A DNA stretch of 28,803 bases from Chloroflexota bacterium. GTDB lineage: Bacteria > Chloroflexota > UBA5177 > JANWHV01. The first letter of the stretch is position 1. Each line of letters opens with the position of its first letter. A program made the translations under genes and the position numbers. Shown here in pieces: positions 17,061 through 24,535 of the stretch. The notes beneath the pieces were generated by a model. The model was not told the origin of the DNA and ran no database searches. It saw nothing but the letters and a program-made list of their open reading frames with translations. The stretch covers positions 1 to 28,803 of the forward strand of contig JAICHN010000007.1 of assembly GCA_025924845.1 (NCBI GenBank), in the 5' to 3' direction.

Positions 17061-17089
17061 CTGACCGATCCCTCGTTGATCTCTATGGT
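17061..17089 (+). promoter_or_regulatory. Candidate sigma-70 type promoter for tetR-paaABCD
   Basis: CTGACC (17061-17066) and TATGGT (17084-17089) match the -35 and -10 consensus at 4 of 6 positions each, with a 17-nt spacer. Transcription would start within the palindrome at 17093-17118, so a bound repressor would block it. The fit is moderate and untested. Confidence 0.4.
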
Positions 17090-17092
17090 ACA

Positions 17093-17118
17093 GTTATACT
17101 ACCGATCGGAAGTATAAC
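17093..17118. promoter_or_regulatory. 26-bp near-perfect palindromic operator between paaK and tetR
   Basis: The outer arms GTTATACT (17093-17100) and AGTATAAC (17111-17118) are perfect reverse complements, and the centre CCGATCGG (17102-17109) is itself a palindrome; only the two bases between arms and centre (17101 and 17110, both A) fail to pair. The element ends 3 bp before the tetR ATG and lies in the divergent region shared with paaK. Size, symmetry and place are those of a TetR-family operator, most likely bound by the adjacent regulator. Confidence 0.75.
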
Positions 17119-17121
17119 GAA

Positions 17122-17805
17122 ATGAGTAGACCTCGCACGGGCCAACGCGAACGAATTGCTCGCGCCGGTGGCCGCTTGTTCCGCCATAAAGGGTACCACG
17201 GCACGTCGATGGCCGATATCGGCGCGGCCGTGGGACTGCGCAAGGCATCGCTGTACAATCATGTCTCGACCAAGCAGGATATGCTGCGCGAGCTGGTCGA
17301 GCGAGGCGCCGCCCTGTTTATGGACGGCATCCCACCCATCGCCGAGGCGGCCGACCCCGCTCCCACCCGACTTCGCCACGCCATGCGCATGCATCTCCGC
17401 ATCGTCGCCGAGCATCCGGATCTGGCCGGGGTCTTTCTGCACGAATGGCGGCAATTGGAAGGCGATGCCCGTACCCGCATCGGCGATCTGCGCGACCGCT
17501 ACGAACGCATCTGGCGGGCTATTGTCCTGGACGGCATACGCGAAGGGCACTTTCGCCCCAATCTCGACGCGCGTTTCGCCGCCCTTTCGATGTTGTCCGC
17601 CGCCAACTGGACTTATCAGTGGTATGACCCGCGCGGCGCCCTGTCTCCGGACGAAGTGGCCGATCGCTTCACGGACCTGGCTCTTGACGGGATGAAGTAC
17701 GACGGAGCGCCGACTGGCCCGGAACGGCAAGGGAACGGGAGCGCCGTTTCAACCCTCGCTTCCGACGACCGGCCGCCGATGACGACAGCTACGGGAGAAT
17801 CATAA
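17122..17805 (+). CDS. TetR-family transcriptional regulator (PaaR-like)
   Basis: A 227-aa repressor-type protein. The N-terminal helix-turn-helix is clear: RERIARAGGRLFRHKGYHG, then MADIGAAVGL and the recognition-helix end KASLYNHVSTKQDML. The C-terminal half is the variable ligand-binding domain, followed by a Ser/Thr/Gly-rich tail of about 30 residues. It is the first gene of the paa operon: its stop shares one base with the paaA start. A TetR-type PaaR that responds to phenylacetyl-CoA is known from Thermus thermophilus, and the same arrangement with its own operator just upstream suggests autoregulation and control of both divergent operons here. The ligand is inferred. The ATG has only a weak ribosome-binding site (GGAAG, 9 nt upstream) that overlaps the operator. 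Confidence 0.85.
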   Translation: MSRPRTGQRERIARAGGRLFRHKGYHGTSMADIGAAVGLRKASLYNHVSTKQDMLRELVERGAALFMDGIPPIAEAADPAPTRLRHAMRMHLRIVAEHPDLAGVFLHEWRQLEGDARTRIGDLRDRYERIWRAIVLDGIREGHFRPNLDARFAALSMLSAANWTYQWYDPRGALSPDEVADRFTDLALDGMKYDGAPTGPERQGNGSAVSTLASDDRPPMTTATGES

Positions 17806-18725
17806 TGGTCGATCAGAATGAGGCGGCATTCCGCGCTCGCGTGGAGCGTGGTGACTTGATTGAGTCTGGCGACTGGATGCCCGAAAGTTATCGTACCGGC
17901 GTCCTGAAGTTCCTTGAGATGCACGCCAACAGCGAGATCATGGGCGCCCTGCCCGAGCGCGAGTGGATTCCGCGCGCCCCGACCCTTCGCCGTAAAATGT
18001 CGCTCACCGCCAAGGTGCAGGACGAGGTGGGTCACGCGCAGTTGATCTATGCGGTGGCCCAGGATCTTGGTAAGAGCCGCGAGGCGATGCTCGAGGATTT
18101 AATCGCCGGGAAGACCAAGTTTCACAATGTTTTCCACTACCCAACCGAAAGTTGGGGTGACGTGGCGCTGATCGGCTGGCTGATCGACGGCGCGGCCTTG
18201 GTCACCCAGCACGCCCTGCTCAAGTCCAACTACGCCCCCTACGTGCGCATCCTCAAGCGTATTTGCGCCGAGGAATCGCTGCACCTCAAGCATGGCGAGG
18301 ATATTACCCTGGAGTTGGCCGGCGGCAGCGCCGCGCAGCGCGCCCTGTTTCAGGATGCGCTGAATCGCTGGTGGGAGCCTATCATGCATTTTTTTGGCCC
18401 TTCCTACGCCCCGGCCAACGACGCGCTGCTGATGTGGCGTTTCAAGACCCGCGCCAATGAAGAGTTGCGTCAAGAGTTTCTTAATCGCTACGTGCCGCGT
18501 ATTTGGTCGCTCGGCTTCACCATCCCCGACCCCGCGTTGCGCAAAGACGAGGCGACCGAGGTCTGGCACTATACCGAGCCCGATTGGAACGTGCTCAAGC
18601 AAGTGGTCACCGGCAACGGCCCCGCCACCGCGCGTCGTCTCGCCTTGCGCCGGGCAAGCTACGCGGAACATGCCTGGGTGCGGGCCGCCCTGGGGCGCTC
18701 CGCTGTCCGCGACGACGTGGCGTGA
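17805..18725 (+). CDS. paaA: Phenylacetyl-CoA 1,2-epoxidase, catalytic subunit PaaA
   Basis: Catalytic di-iron subunit of the multicomponent monooxygenase that epoxidises the ring of phenylacetyl-CoA. The 306-aa length is typical. Di-iron ligand motifs of the ferritin-like fold are visible: Glu74-x-x-His77 in KVQDEVGHAQ and Glu157-x-x-His160 in CAEESLHLKHGED, with further acidic residues on the partner helices. The characteristic AKTKFHN-like segment (here AGKTKFHNVFHYPTESWGDV) is present. Its start shares one base with the tetR stop. It is followed by paaB, paaC and paaD in the standard order. Confidence 0.93.
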   Translation: MVDQNEAAFRARVERGDLIESGDWMPESYRTGVLKFLEMHANSEIMGALPEREWIPRAPTLRRKMSLTAKVQDEVGHAQLIYAVAQDLGKSREAMLEDLIAGKTKFHNVFHYPTESWGDVALIGWLIDGAALVTQHALLKSNYAPYVRILKRICAEESLHLKHGEDITLELAGGSAAQRALFQDALNRWWEPIMHFFGPSYAPANDALLMWRFKTRANEELRQEFLNRYVPRIWSLGFTIPDPALRKDEATEVWHYTEPDWNVLKQVVTGNGPATARRLALRRASYAEHAWVRAALGRSAVRDDVA

Positions 18726-18733
18726 GGGCTGCC

Positions 18734-19018
18734 GTGACCGAGACCTATGAGGTGTTCCAGCGCAAGGGCGCCACCGAGCCGATGGTCCATGTCGGCTGCG
18801 TCGAGGCGGGAGATGTCCGTATGGCGCTGATCCTGGCCAAGGAGTGCTTATTCCGCCGCGAGCATCCGAGCGCTATCTGGGTGGTCCGGCGCGAGGACAT
18901 GCACCGGCTTGGCGAAATCGATGTGCTGGAACCAGGGAGCGACAAGACCTATCGCGCCATTGAGGCGTACACGGGGATTGCCAAGAAACGCCGAGATGTG
19001 GAGGAACGCTTATCATGA
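18734..19018 (+). CDS. paaB: Phenylacetyl-CoA epoxidase subunit PaaB
   Basis: Small (94 aa) bridging subunit of the epoxidase. It begins VTETYEVFQRKGATEPMVHVGCVEAGD, closely following the PaaB pattern 'YEVFxRxxxGxxxxHVGSVxAxD', and contains LAKECLFRREHPSAIWVVRREDM. The start is a GTG at 18734 with GAGGG just upstream. An in-frame GTG at 18722 overlapping the paaA stop is an alternative that would add four residues; longer frames reaching into paaA are not real. The stop overlaps the paaC start (ATGA). Confidence 0.9.
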   Translation: MTETYEVFQRKGATEPMVHVGCVEAGDVRMALILAKECLFRREHPSAIWVVRREDMHRLGEIDVLEPGSDKTYRAIEAYTGIAKKRRDVEERLS

Positions 19019-19797
19019 CCGACACCACCACGCTCGATCTCGACCTCCAATGCGCGCTCGTCGCCTACCTCCTACCGTGGGCGGACGACGAATTGATCCT
19101 TGGTCATCGCGATTCCGAGTGGACCGGCTTCGCCCCCATGCTCGAGGAAGATCTCGCTTTCTCCTCGATAGCCCAGGACGAAATCGGCCACGCGGCGCTC
19201 ATTTATGGGTTGATCGGTGCGTTGACTGGAGACAGTCCGGACCTCCTGGCCCTCGACCGCCCCGCCGACGGATACCTGCACACTGCACTGGTAGAACGGC
19301 CCAACGGCGATTGGGCGCATACGATTGCCCGCCACTACCTGTACGACCTGGCGGATGCCGTGAGACTGGAGACGCTGAGCGAGTCGAGCCATGCTCCCCT
19401 GGCCGGCATAGCACGCAAGATGGCCCGTGAGGAGCACTACCACCGGATGCACGGGGAGATGTGGTGGGACCGCCTGGCCTGCGGCACGGCGCTGAGCCGC
19501 GAGAAGTTAATCAATGCCGTTCGCGAGGTCGCACCGCTCGCCATCGGTGTCCTCCGCCCCACCGAGGGTGCGGTGCGGATGTCCGAGGCGGGTGTGCTGC
19601 CTCGGCGGGCCGAGGAGCAGCTTGCAAGCTGGCGCGAAGAGGTCCTGCCGCTGCTGGCGGCGCTTGACCAGAGCCTGCCTAGCCTGGTTGACGCGACGCC
19701 GGCCGTCCCTGCCGGACCTGTACCCAGCACCACGTTTCTCGCGCTGCACGCCGAGATGACCATGGTGTCGGCGTCGGGCACGGGACTGCGATGGTGA
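19015..19797 (+). CDS. paaC: Phenylacetyl-CoA epoxidase subunit PaaC
   Basis: Structural partner of PaaA in the epoxidase core (260 aa). It shares the family pattern AYLLPWADDELILGHRDSEW near the start, RPNGDWAHTIARHYLYD in the middle and a C-terminal THFLALHAEM-like segment. In Escherichia coli PaaC the iron ligands have been lost (the helix reads LDLLGQ). Here the same place reads AQDEIGHA with Glu56 and His59, and the later helix reads REEHYHRMH with Glu140 and His143, so an ExxH pair is kept on both helices. It is encoded directly after paaB with a 4-nt overlap and is followed by paaD 4 nt later. Confidence 0.9.
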   Translation: MTDTTTLDLDLQCALVAYLLPWADDELILGHRDSEWTGFAPMLEEDLAFSSIAQDEIGHAALIYGLIGALTGDSPDLLALDRPADGYLHTALVERPNGDWAHTIARHYLYDLADAVRLETLSESSHAPLAGIARKMAREEHYHRMHGEMWWDRLACGTALSREKLINAVREVAPLAIGVLRPTEGAVRMSEAGVLPRRAEEQLASWREEVLPLLAALDQSLPSLVDATPAVPAGPVPSTTFLALHAEMTMVSASGTGLRW

Positions 19798-19801
19798 GGT
19801 C

Positions 19802-20299
19802 ATGGCGATGCTGAATTCGGCGGAGCAACTCCGCCTGGCCCTGAGCGAAGTGGCCGACCCGGAGATTCCGGCGGTCAGTATTGTCGATATGGGGATGGTC
19901 GGCGAGATCCAGCTTAACGAGTCCGGCGCCGCGCTGGTGGAGATCCTTCCCACCTTTTCCGGTTGCCCTGCCCTACCGATCATCGCCGCCAACGTGCGCG
20001 AGCGCCTCTCGCGCGAGCCGGGCGTGCGGTCGGTGGAAGTGAGTTTTGTCTTCGATCCCATCTGGACCTCGGACCGGATCAGCGATGAGGGCCGGAACCG
20101 GCTCCGCGCGTTCGGCATCGCGCCTGCCCCGCACACCCGGGGCCGGCCGTTGCGCATGGTGCAGGCACAATCCGTCGCCTGCCCTTTCTGCGGTTCCACC
20201 CGCACCGCGATGGAGAACTTGTTCGGCCCCACGCCGTGCCGCTCAATCTACCGCTGCGCCGAGTGCCGAAATCCCTTCGAGCGCTTTAAGGCGCTCTGA
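19802..20299 (+). CDS. paaD: Phenylacetate-CoA oxygenase assembly protein PaaD
   Basis: A 165-aa protein of the MIP18/DUF59 group thought to help iron-centre maturation of the epoxidase system. The DUF59 core LRLALSEVADPEIPAVSIVDMG starts near residue 10, with the FSGCPAL cysteine segment at about 55. The C-terminus has two CxxC pairs (CPFC and CAEC), typical of PaaD zinc-ribbon ends. It is the last gene of the operon. The usual next gene, paaE (the reductase), is absent: the 3' end of paaD overlaps the convergent epimerase-like gene by 14 nt. Confidence 0.92.
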   Translation: MAMLNSAEQLRLALSEVADPEIPAVSIVDMGMVGEIQLNESGAALVEILPTFSGCPALPIIAANVRERLSREPGVRSVEVSFVFDPIWTSDRISDEGRNRLRAFGIAPAPHTRGRPLRMVQAQSVACPFCGSTRTAMENLFGPTPCRSIYRCAECRNPFERFKAL

Positions 20300-21245
20300 C
20301 GCTCACCGTCATCTCGAACTCCCATTCTACCTCACCGTAGGGGGGTATCACGGCATACTGACCCCACTCCGCGGCAGCGCCCATTCGATCGGGATAGCCG
20401 AGACATGGTTCGAGTGCCACGCGTGCCTCGCCCGCGCCCCGCGTATCGATCCAGATGCCGAGACAGGAGATGCGCTCGGCATTCCAGTTAAGGGTCACGG
20501 TAAGTCCGTTATTCTGCACCAGGGCGCACCAGCCAACCCCGATGCGCGGCACATAGAGCTTATCGGCGACGGCCGAGCCGGGCCGGATCACCCGGAGATC
20601 GGTGACCCCGCCGGACGCGAGGGACGTCGCGGGCCAGTCTACTTCGGCATAGGCGTCTCCCAACCGACCTCCCTCGCTGGAGTCGATAATGGCCGACCGC
20701 ACAGAGTCGGGCAGTTCGATCCGCGCCCCGTCCGGTGCGCTCAGCAAGGGATGGGCCGACCAGATAAAGGGGAACGGATAGGCGCAGTGATTGGCGGCGC
20801 GGTAGCGCAGGCGAAGGGTGTCGGGACCGGTGAAGGACAGTTCGCGGGTGAGCACGTACGGAAAACGCACCCCGTGGACGGAAAGGATCGCAGCAGACGA
20901 CGATACCTCATCCACTTGCCAGGGCAAGGCGTAAACCTCACCCTGGGCCGGGTTATGCACCGTGCCCCAGGGACCAGGCGGGTGCGGCCCCGGTCCAATG
21001 GCGGGAAAGCACTCGTCCCACCCCTGGATGTCGGCTTCGATCTCAGGCGCGTCATAGCGGGGCCAATCCGCCAGGAGGGGCTGCCGCCACAGCAGTTCCT
21101 GCCCACTTGGCCGATGGATCAGCGACGTTATACGGGCGCCGCTCACCGGATTGATGGTAAGCGACAGGATCGAACTCTCAAGACCGATTGGCGCCGCTCC
21201 GGTCGTGTCCATAGCCGTCTTGTCGCTCACTTCACGTCTCCCCAT
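20286..21245 (-). CDS. Aldose 1-epimerase family protein (galactose-mutarotase-like)
   Basis: A 319-aa predicted beta-sandwich sugar-binding protein of the aldose-1-epimerase superfamily. Recognisable parts are INPVSGARITSL near the start (the strand that carries the substrate Arg), GWDECFPAIGP at about 90-100, the RLRYRAANHCAYPFPFIWSAHPLL block with the His candidate, and the late LGIWIDTRGAGEARVALEPCLGYPDRM. In active mutarotases a His near the middle and a Glu near the C-terminus are catalytic; here HPLL and the EPC glutamate are plausible equivalents. It ends the sugar-type operon and starts 15 nt after the SDR gene, so it may interconvert anomers of the sugar taken up by the ABC transporter. 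The substrate is unknown. Confidence 0.72.
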   Translation of the reverse strand: MGRREVSDKTAMDTTGAAPIGLESSILSLTINPVSGARITSLIHRPSGQELLWRQPLLADWPRYDAPEIEADIQGWDECFPAIGPGPHPPGPWGTVHNPAQGEVYALPWQVDEVSSSAAILSVHGVRFPYVLTRELSFTGPDTLRLRYRAANHCAYPFPFIWSAHPLLSAPDGARIELPDSVRSAIIDSSEGGRLGDAYAEVDWPATSLASGGVTDLRVIRPGSAVADKLYVPRIGVGWCALVQNNGLTVTLNWNAERISCLGIWIDTRGAGEARVALEPCLGYPDRMGAAAEWGQYAVIPPYGEVEWEFEMTVSVRAP

Positions 21246-21260
21246 GGCGGCAGCGCGCGA

Positions 21261-22019
21261 TCACTTCGTGCTCGAAACGGTCATCCCGCCGTCTACGATC
21301 AGGGGCAGTCCGACAATGAACGACGCCTCGTCCGTAGCCAGAAACACGGCCGCATTGGCAATGTCCTCGGCCGTGCCGATGCGCCCGACTGGGTGAAGCC
21401 TTGCCGCCTTTTCCTTCTCGCCGGGTCGGTCGCGAAAGTAGGGATCGTTGATCGGGGTGTCGATCCAGCCGGGACAGATGCAGTTGAGTCTGATGCCCAG
21501 GCGCGCGTAATCCAGAGCCGCCGCGCGGCTCATCGCGATGATGCCGCCCTTCGTCGCGGCGTAAGCGGCGTTCTCCGGCGCGCCATACAAACCGTCGATG
21601 GAACCAGTCGTGATGATCGTCCCATCCGGTCGGCGGACCAGGGGGCCACAGTACTTGATGGTGAGGAACATGCCCCGCAGGTTGACGCCATGCATGGCGT
21701 CCCATTCATCCTCGCTGGTCTCCTCAAGGGTTTTACAAATCATGATCCCGGCGTTGGGAACCAGGATGTCGAGGTTGCCGAAGGTTGTACGTGCGTGCTC
21801 CGCCAAAGCACGCATCGAGGCCGGGTCCGCCACGTCGCACGCCGTAAAACTCGCTGCTTGGCCCGCCGCCTCGATGCGCCGTGCCGCCGCCCCGCCGGCT
21901 TCGGCATTGCGATCGGCCAGGAGCACATGGGCGCCCTCGCGCGCGAAACGGGCGGCGATGGCGTAGCCGATGCCGCTTGCCGCGCCGGTAATCAGAGCGG
22001 TCTTTCCCGCCAGTCGCAT
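21261..22019 (-). CDS. SDR family NAD(P)-dependent oxidoreductase
   Basis: A classical short-chain dehydrogenase (252 aa). The cofactor loop TGAASGIG is at residues 11-18, followed by Asp in LLADRNAE (suggesting NAD over NADP), the NAG motif, and the catalytic Tyr153-x3-Lys157 in YAATKGG with the Ser in TTGSIDG. The ATG at 22019 is preferred because GAGGGGA lies about 8 nt upstream; the frame opens further back, but those residues are unlike the family. In a sugar-uptake cluster it could be a sugar or sugar-alcohol dehydrogenase, but SDR substrates cannot be told from these motifs. Confidence 0.85.
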   Translation of the reverse strand: MRLAGKTALITGAASGIGYAIAARFAREGAHVLLADRNAEAGGAAARRIEAAGQAASFTACDVADPASMRALAEHARTTFGNLDILVPNAGIMICKTLEETSEDEWDAMHGVNLRGMFLTIKYCGPLVRRPDGTIITTGSIDGLYGAPENAAYAATKGGIIAMSRAAALDYARLGIRLNCICPGWIDTPINDPYFRDRPGEKEKAARLHPVGRIGTAEDIANAAVFLATDEASFIVGLPLIVDGGMTVSSTK

Positions 22020-22080
22020 CACGGTCGTCCCCTCAAGGTGAAGGGCGCGGCGGATTGCCGCACCCTTCACGGCTTTCTAC

Positions 22081-23562
22081 TTACCAGTTCCAGCTTCCAT
22101 ATTGGTTGCGCAGCCGCTGCTCATCGGCAACGACCAGCTTCTGCACCTGATTGAGCGCGTCCGCCGCCGATTGTTGGCCGAACAAGACACGGGCCGTGGC
22201 CTTGGTCAATTGATCCTGATAGAACACGTCGACCGGATTGATCGGCAGGTACGCCTTGCTGTTGCGGGCCAATTGCGGCTGCAGTTTGAGCGCCGCCAGC
22301 GACCCGGCCGGATTGCCGGACAGCTTGGCGGCCCTGCGGTTGTTGGCCTCGCCCGCCACCAGGGCGCTAAGCCATTTCGCCTGGTCGGCCGCCACCGGAG
22401 AACCATTCGTGGACGGGCCAAGCAGATAACCGTGATCCCAGGTGATAAACTTGCTGACCGCGAACGCCGCGTCCGGATGTTTGGCGCCGGGGGGAATAAT
22501 GATCGCCTGCTGGGTGGCGGGCACATTCGCCGCCTCGGCCATAGTCCCATCCACGGTCGGGGGCAGATTGGTTAACTGGTATTGCAGCCCACCCTTCACC
22601 CCGTAGGTGTTGCTGTCGTAGGGAGTGAGGCTCCAATAGGAATTGGCTTCCGAAGGGATCAGAGTCTTTCCGATCGCCTGATAGTCCTTGGGACTGCCGT
22701 TCCAGATCTGCGGATCGCCGACTAAAAACTTTGAAAGTTTGGTATAGCCGCCATAGAGGTCGGTCAGCTTCTTCAGATAGGTCATGGCGGCGGTATTGCA
22801 CGGATCGTTGGCGGTAGGCTGATTCTGGGCATTATAAATGCCGCGGCCCACTGGGCAAAAGCCGCGGGCAACGGTCTGCCAGAATACCCCGGCGGCGCCG
22901 GAGCCTACCGGCCAGTAGCCGATTCGAGTGAGATTCCCACTCGTATCGAACTTCACGGCTTTTTGGGACATCTGATAGAGCTGATTGAACGTCTCCAGAT
23001 TACTGTTGTTGTAGCCCAACGGCGTCATATACTTGGGCAGGTAGATCAGCTGCCCCGCCTCCGGTCCGCTTACGGCGGGGATGCCCCACCAGTGACCGCC
23101 GAAGTGGGTCCACTTTGCCATGGCGGGCAGGAAATAGCTGTCGCTGATGTGGTACGCCGCGAAATATTTGTCGAGCGGCTGGGCCAACTTGCGCAACACG
23201 GAGAAACCCATGTATCCGCCCTGAATGAAGACGAGATCCGGGGGGTTTCCCGAGTTCACGGCCAGGGTCAACTTCGTTTCCAGGGATGCCTGATCGTTGA
23301 ACTCCGTCTCCGCCCACTTCAGATTCGGGTATGCCTTGGCGAGCAGGGAATGAAAGATGCCGTAGATGGAAAAGACGTTCCCCGAGGCGCTGCTGTTGAA
23401 TCCCTGCAGCGACCCACAACAGGTGAAGACCGCCAGTGTGACGTTCATATCGACCGACGGCCCAGCCGCGCGGCTCGCCGCCGGTGGGGCGCCGAGCAGT
23501 CCAATACCCAGGGTCATGATCGCCGTCAGGGAGAGCACGTGACGGCGGAATCCGGTGATCAT
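22081..23562 (-). CDS. ABC transporter extracellular solute-binding protein (carbohydrate type)
   Basis: Secreted binding protein for the two permeases encoded upstream. The N-terminus has an Arg-containing start, a hydrophobic stretch (about residues 9-24) and an Ala-x-Ala-like cleavage region near ASRAAG; there is no lipobox cysteine, so it is predicted to be exported by Sec without a lipid anchor. The body (493 aa in all, on the long side for the family-1 solute-binding fold) contains segments such as LTLAVNSGNPPDLVFIQGGYMG and MAEAANVPATQQAIIIPPGAKHPDAAFAVSKFI, typical of sugar-binding proteins. AAAGGAG precedes the ATG by 8 nt. It comes after the permeases, 64 nt from the second one. The sugar is unknown. 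Confidence 0.85.
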   Translation of the reverse strand: MITGFRRHVLSLTAIMTLGIGLLGAPPAASRAAGPSVDMNVTLAVFTCCGSLQGFNSSASGNVFSIYGIFHSLLAKAYPNLKWAETEFNDQASLETKLTLAVNSGNPPDLVFIQGGYMGFSVLRKLAQPLDKYFAAYHISDSYFLPAMAKWTHFGGHWWGIPAVSGPEAGQLIYLPKYMTPLGYNNSNLETFNQLYQMSQKAVKFDTSGNLTRIGYWPVGSGAAGVFWQTVARGFCPVGRGIYNAQNQPTANDPCNTAAMTYLKKLTDLYGGYTKLSKFLVGDPQIWNGSPKDYQAIGKTLIPSEANSYWSLTPYDSNTYGVKGGLQYQLTNLPPTVDGTMAEAANVPATQQAIIIPPGAKHPDAAFAVSKFITWDHGYLLGPSTNGSPVAADQAKWLSALVAGEANNRRAAKLSGNPAGSLAALKLQPQLARNSKAYLPINPVDVFYQDQLTKATARVLFGQQSAADALNQVQKLVVADEQRLRNQYGSWNW

Positions 23563-23626
23563 GCTCCGACTCCTTTCAAGGACAAACCAAGGTAAATGAG
23601 AACCGGCTCAGCATCCTCCTCTCCGA

Positions 23627-24535
23627 TCAGAATTTGAGTCCCGTCATGGTCACGCCCCGAATCATCGTACGCTGGGTAAAGAAGAACAGGACGATCGGGG
23701 GGATGGAAAGAATCAGCGCGTAGGCCATCATCGCCCCTACATTGGCTACGCCATGGTTCATCACGAACTGATAAACCCCTAGCGAGAGCGTGTAGTTGCT
23801 CGGGTCGTTTAGAAAGATCAGTGGGTTGAAAAAGTCGTTGTACGTCCAGAGGAAGGTGAACAGCGCGGTTGTGGCCAGGGCGGGTTTGACCAGCGGCACG
23901 ATGACGTGCCGGAAGATGCGGTACTCCGAACAGCCGTCAATGCGCGCCGCGTCCGACAGATCGAAGGGGATAGACATCATAAACTGGCGGAGCAAAAAGA
24001 TGAAGAAGGAGTTACCGGTCAAGGCAGGCCAGGTCAGCGGCCGGAGCGTGCCCAGCCAACCGATCCACTTGTACAGGTAATAGGTAGGAATCAGCGTCGT
24101 CCAGGGCGGCAAGATGAGCGTAATCAAGACGAAAGCGAACAGGATGTCACGCCCAGGGAAGCGGATTCGAGCGAAGGGATAGGCGATAATCGCGCTGGAT
24201 ACCACGGTGGCTACCACATTGAAGACAGTAATATAGGCGGTATTCCGCACGTAGTCGCCAAACCCTGAAATCCCTACCGCGTCATGCAGGTCACCCAGCG
24301 TCCAGGGATGAGGCCAGAAGGAAGGCGGCAGTGAGGTCAGATCGGCGTTGGTCTTGAAGGCGCTGATGATCAGCCAGTAAAACGGGATCGCGAACGGCAG
24401 CGCCAGGCCGATCAACAGAATGTGCCGCGCCAGCCGCGTACCCACCCGCCGCCGGCGTGCCTTCGTCCGCGCCTGCGTCGCCTGCTCAATCGCCGCCACG
24501 GCCAGGCCAGCGGGCCGATCGGAGCTAACCGCCAT
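23627..24535 (-). CDS. Carbohydrate ABC transporter permease (MalG/UgpE type)
   Basis: A 302-aa inner-membrane permease with six predicted helices, beginning with a basic cytoplasmic tail (KARRRRVGTRLARH) and the first helix ILLIGLALPFAIPFYWLII. The ATPase-contacting EAA loop reads DAARIDGCSEYRIFRHVIVPLVKPAL. The last residues (GVTMTGLKF) are the usual 'GLTxGAVKG'-like end of MalG-type proteins. It overlaps the other permease gene by 11 nt, so the two are made together as a heterodimer. No ATPase gene is present in the cluster; a shared MsmK/UgpC-like ATPase elsewhere is likely. Confidence 0.88.
   Translation of the reverse strand: MAVSSDRPAGLAVAAIEQATQARTKARRRRVGTRLARHILLIGLALPFAIPFYWLIISAFKTNADLTSLPPSFWPHPWTLGDLHDAVGISGFGDYVRNTAYITVFNVVATVVSSAIIAYPFARIRFPGRDILFAFVLITLILPPWTTLIPTYYLYKWIGWLGTLRPLTWPALTGNSFFIFLLRQFMMSIPFDLSDAARIDGCSEYRIFRHVIVPLVKPALATTALFTFLWTYNDFFNPLIFLNDPSNYTLSLGVYQFVMNHGVANVGAMMAYALILSIPPIVLFFFTQRTMIRGVTMTGLKF

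Noticed and set aside
17095..17100. TATACT in the operator as the -10 box of tetR
   Set aside because: The nearest -35-like TTGATC is only 13 nt upstream; the CTGACC/TATGGT pair has correct spacing.
20046..22154. 702-codon plus-strand open frame antisense to the epimerase-like and SDR genes
   Set aside because: It is antisense to two genes with clear motifs and overlaps paaD in another frame; its translation has the Arg/Pro-rich look of a GC-driven shadow.
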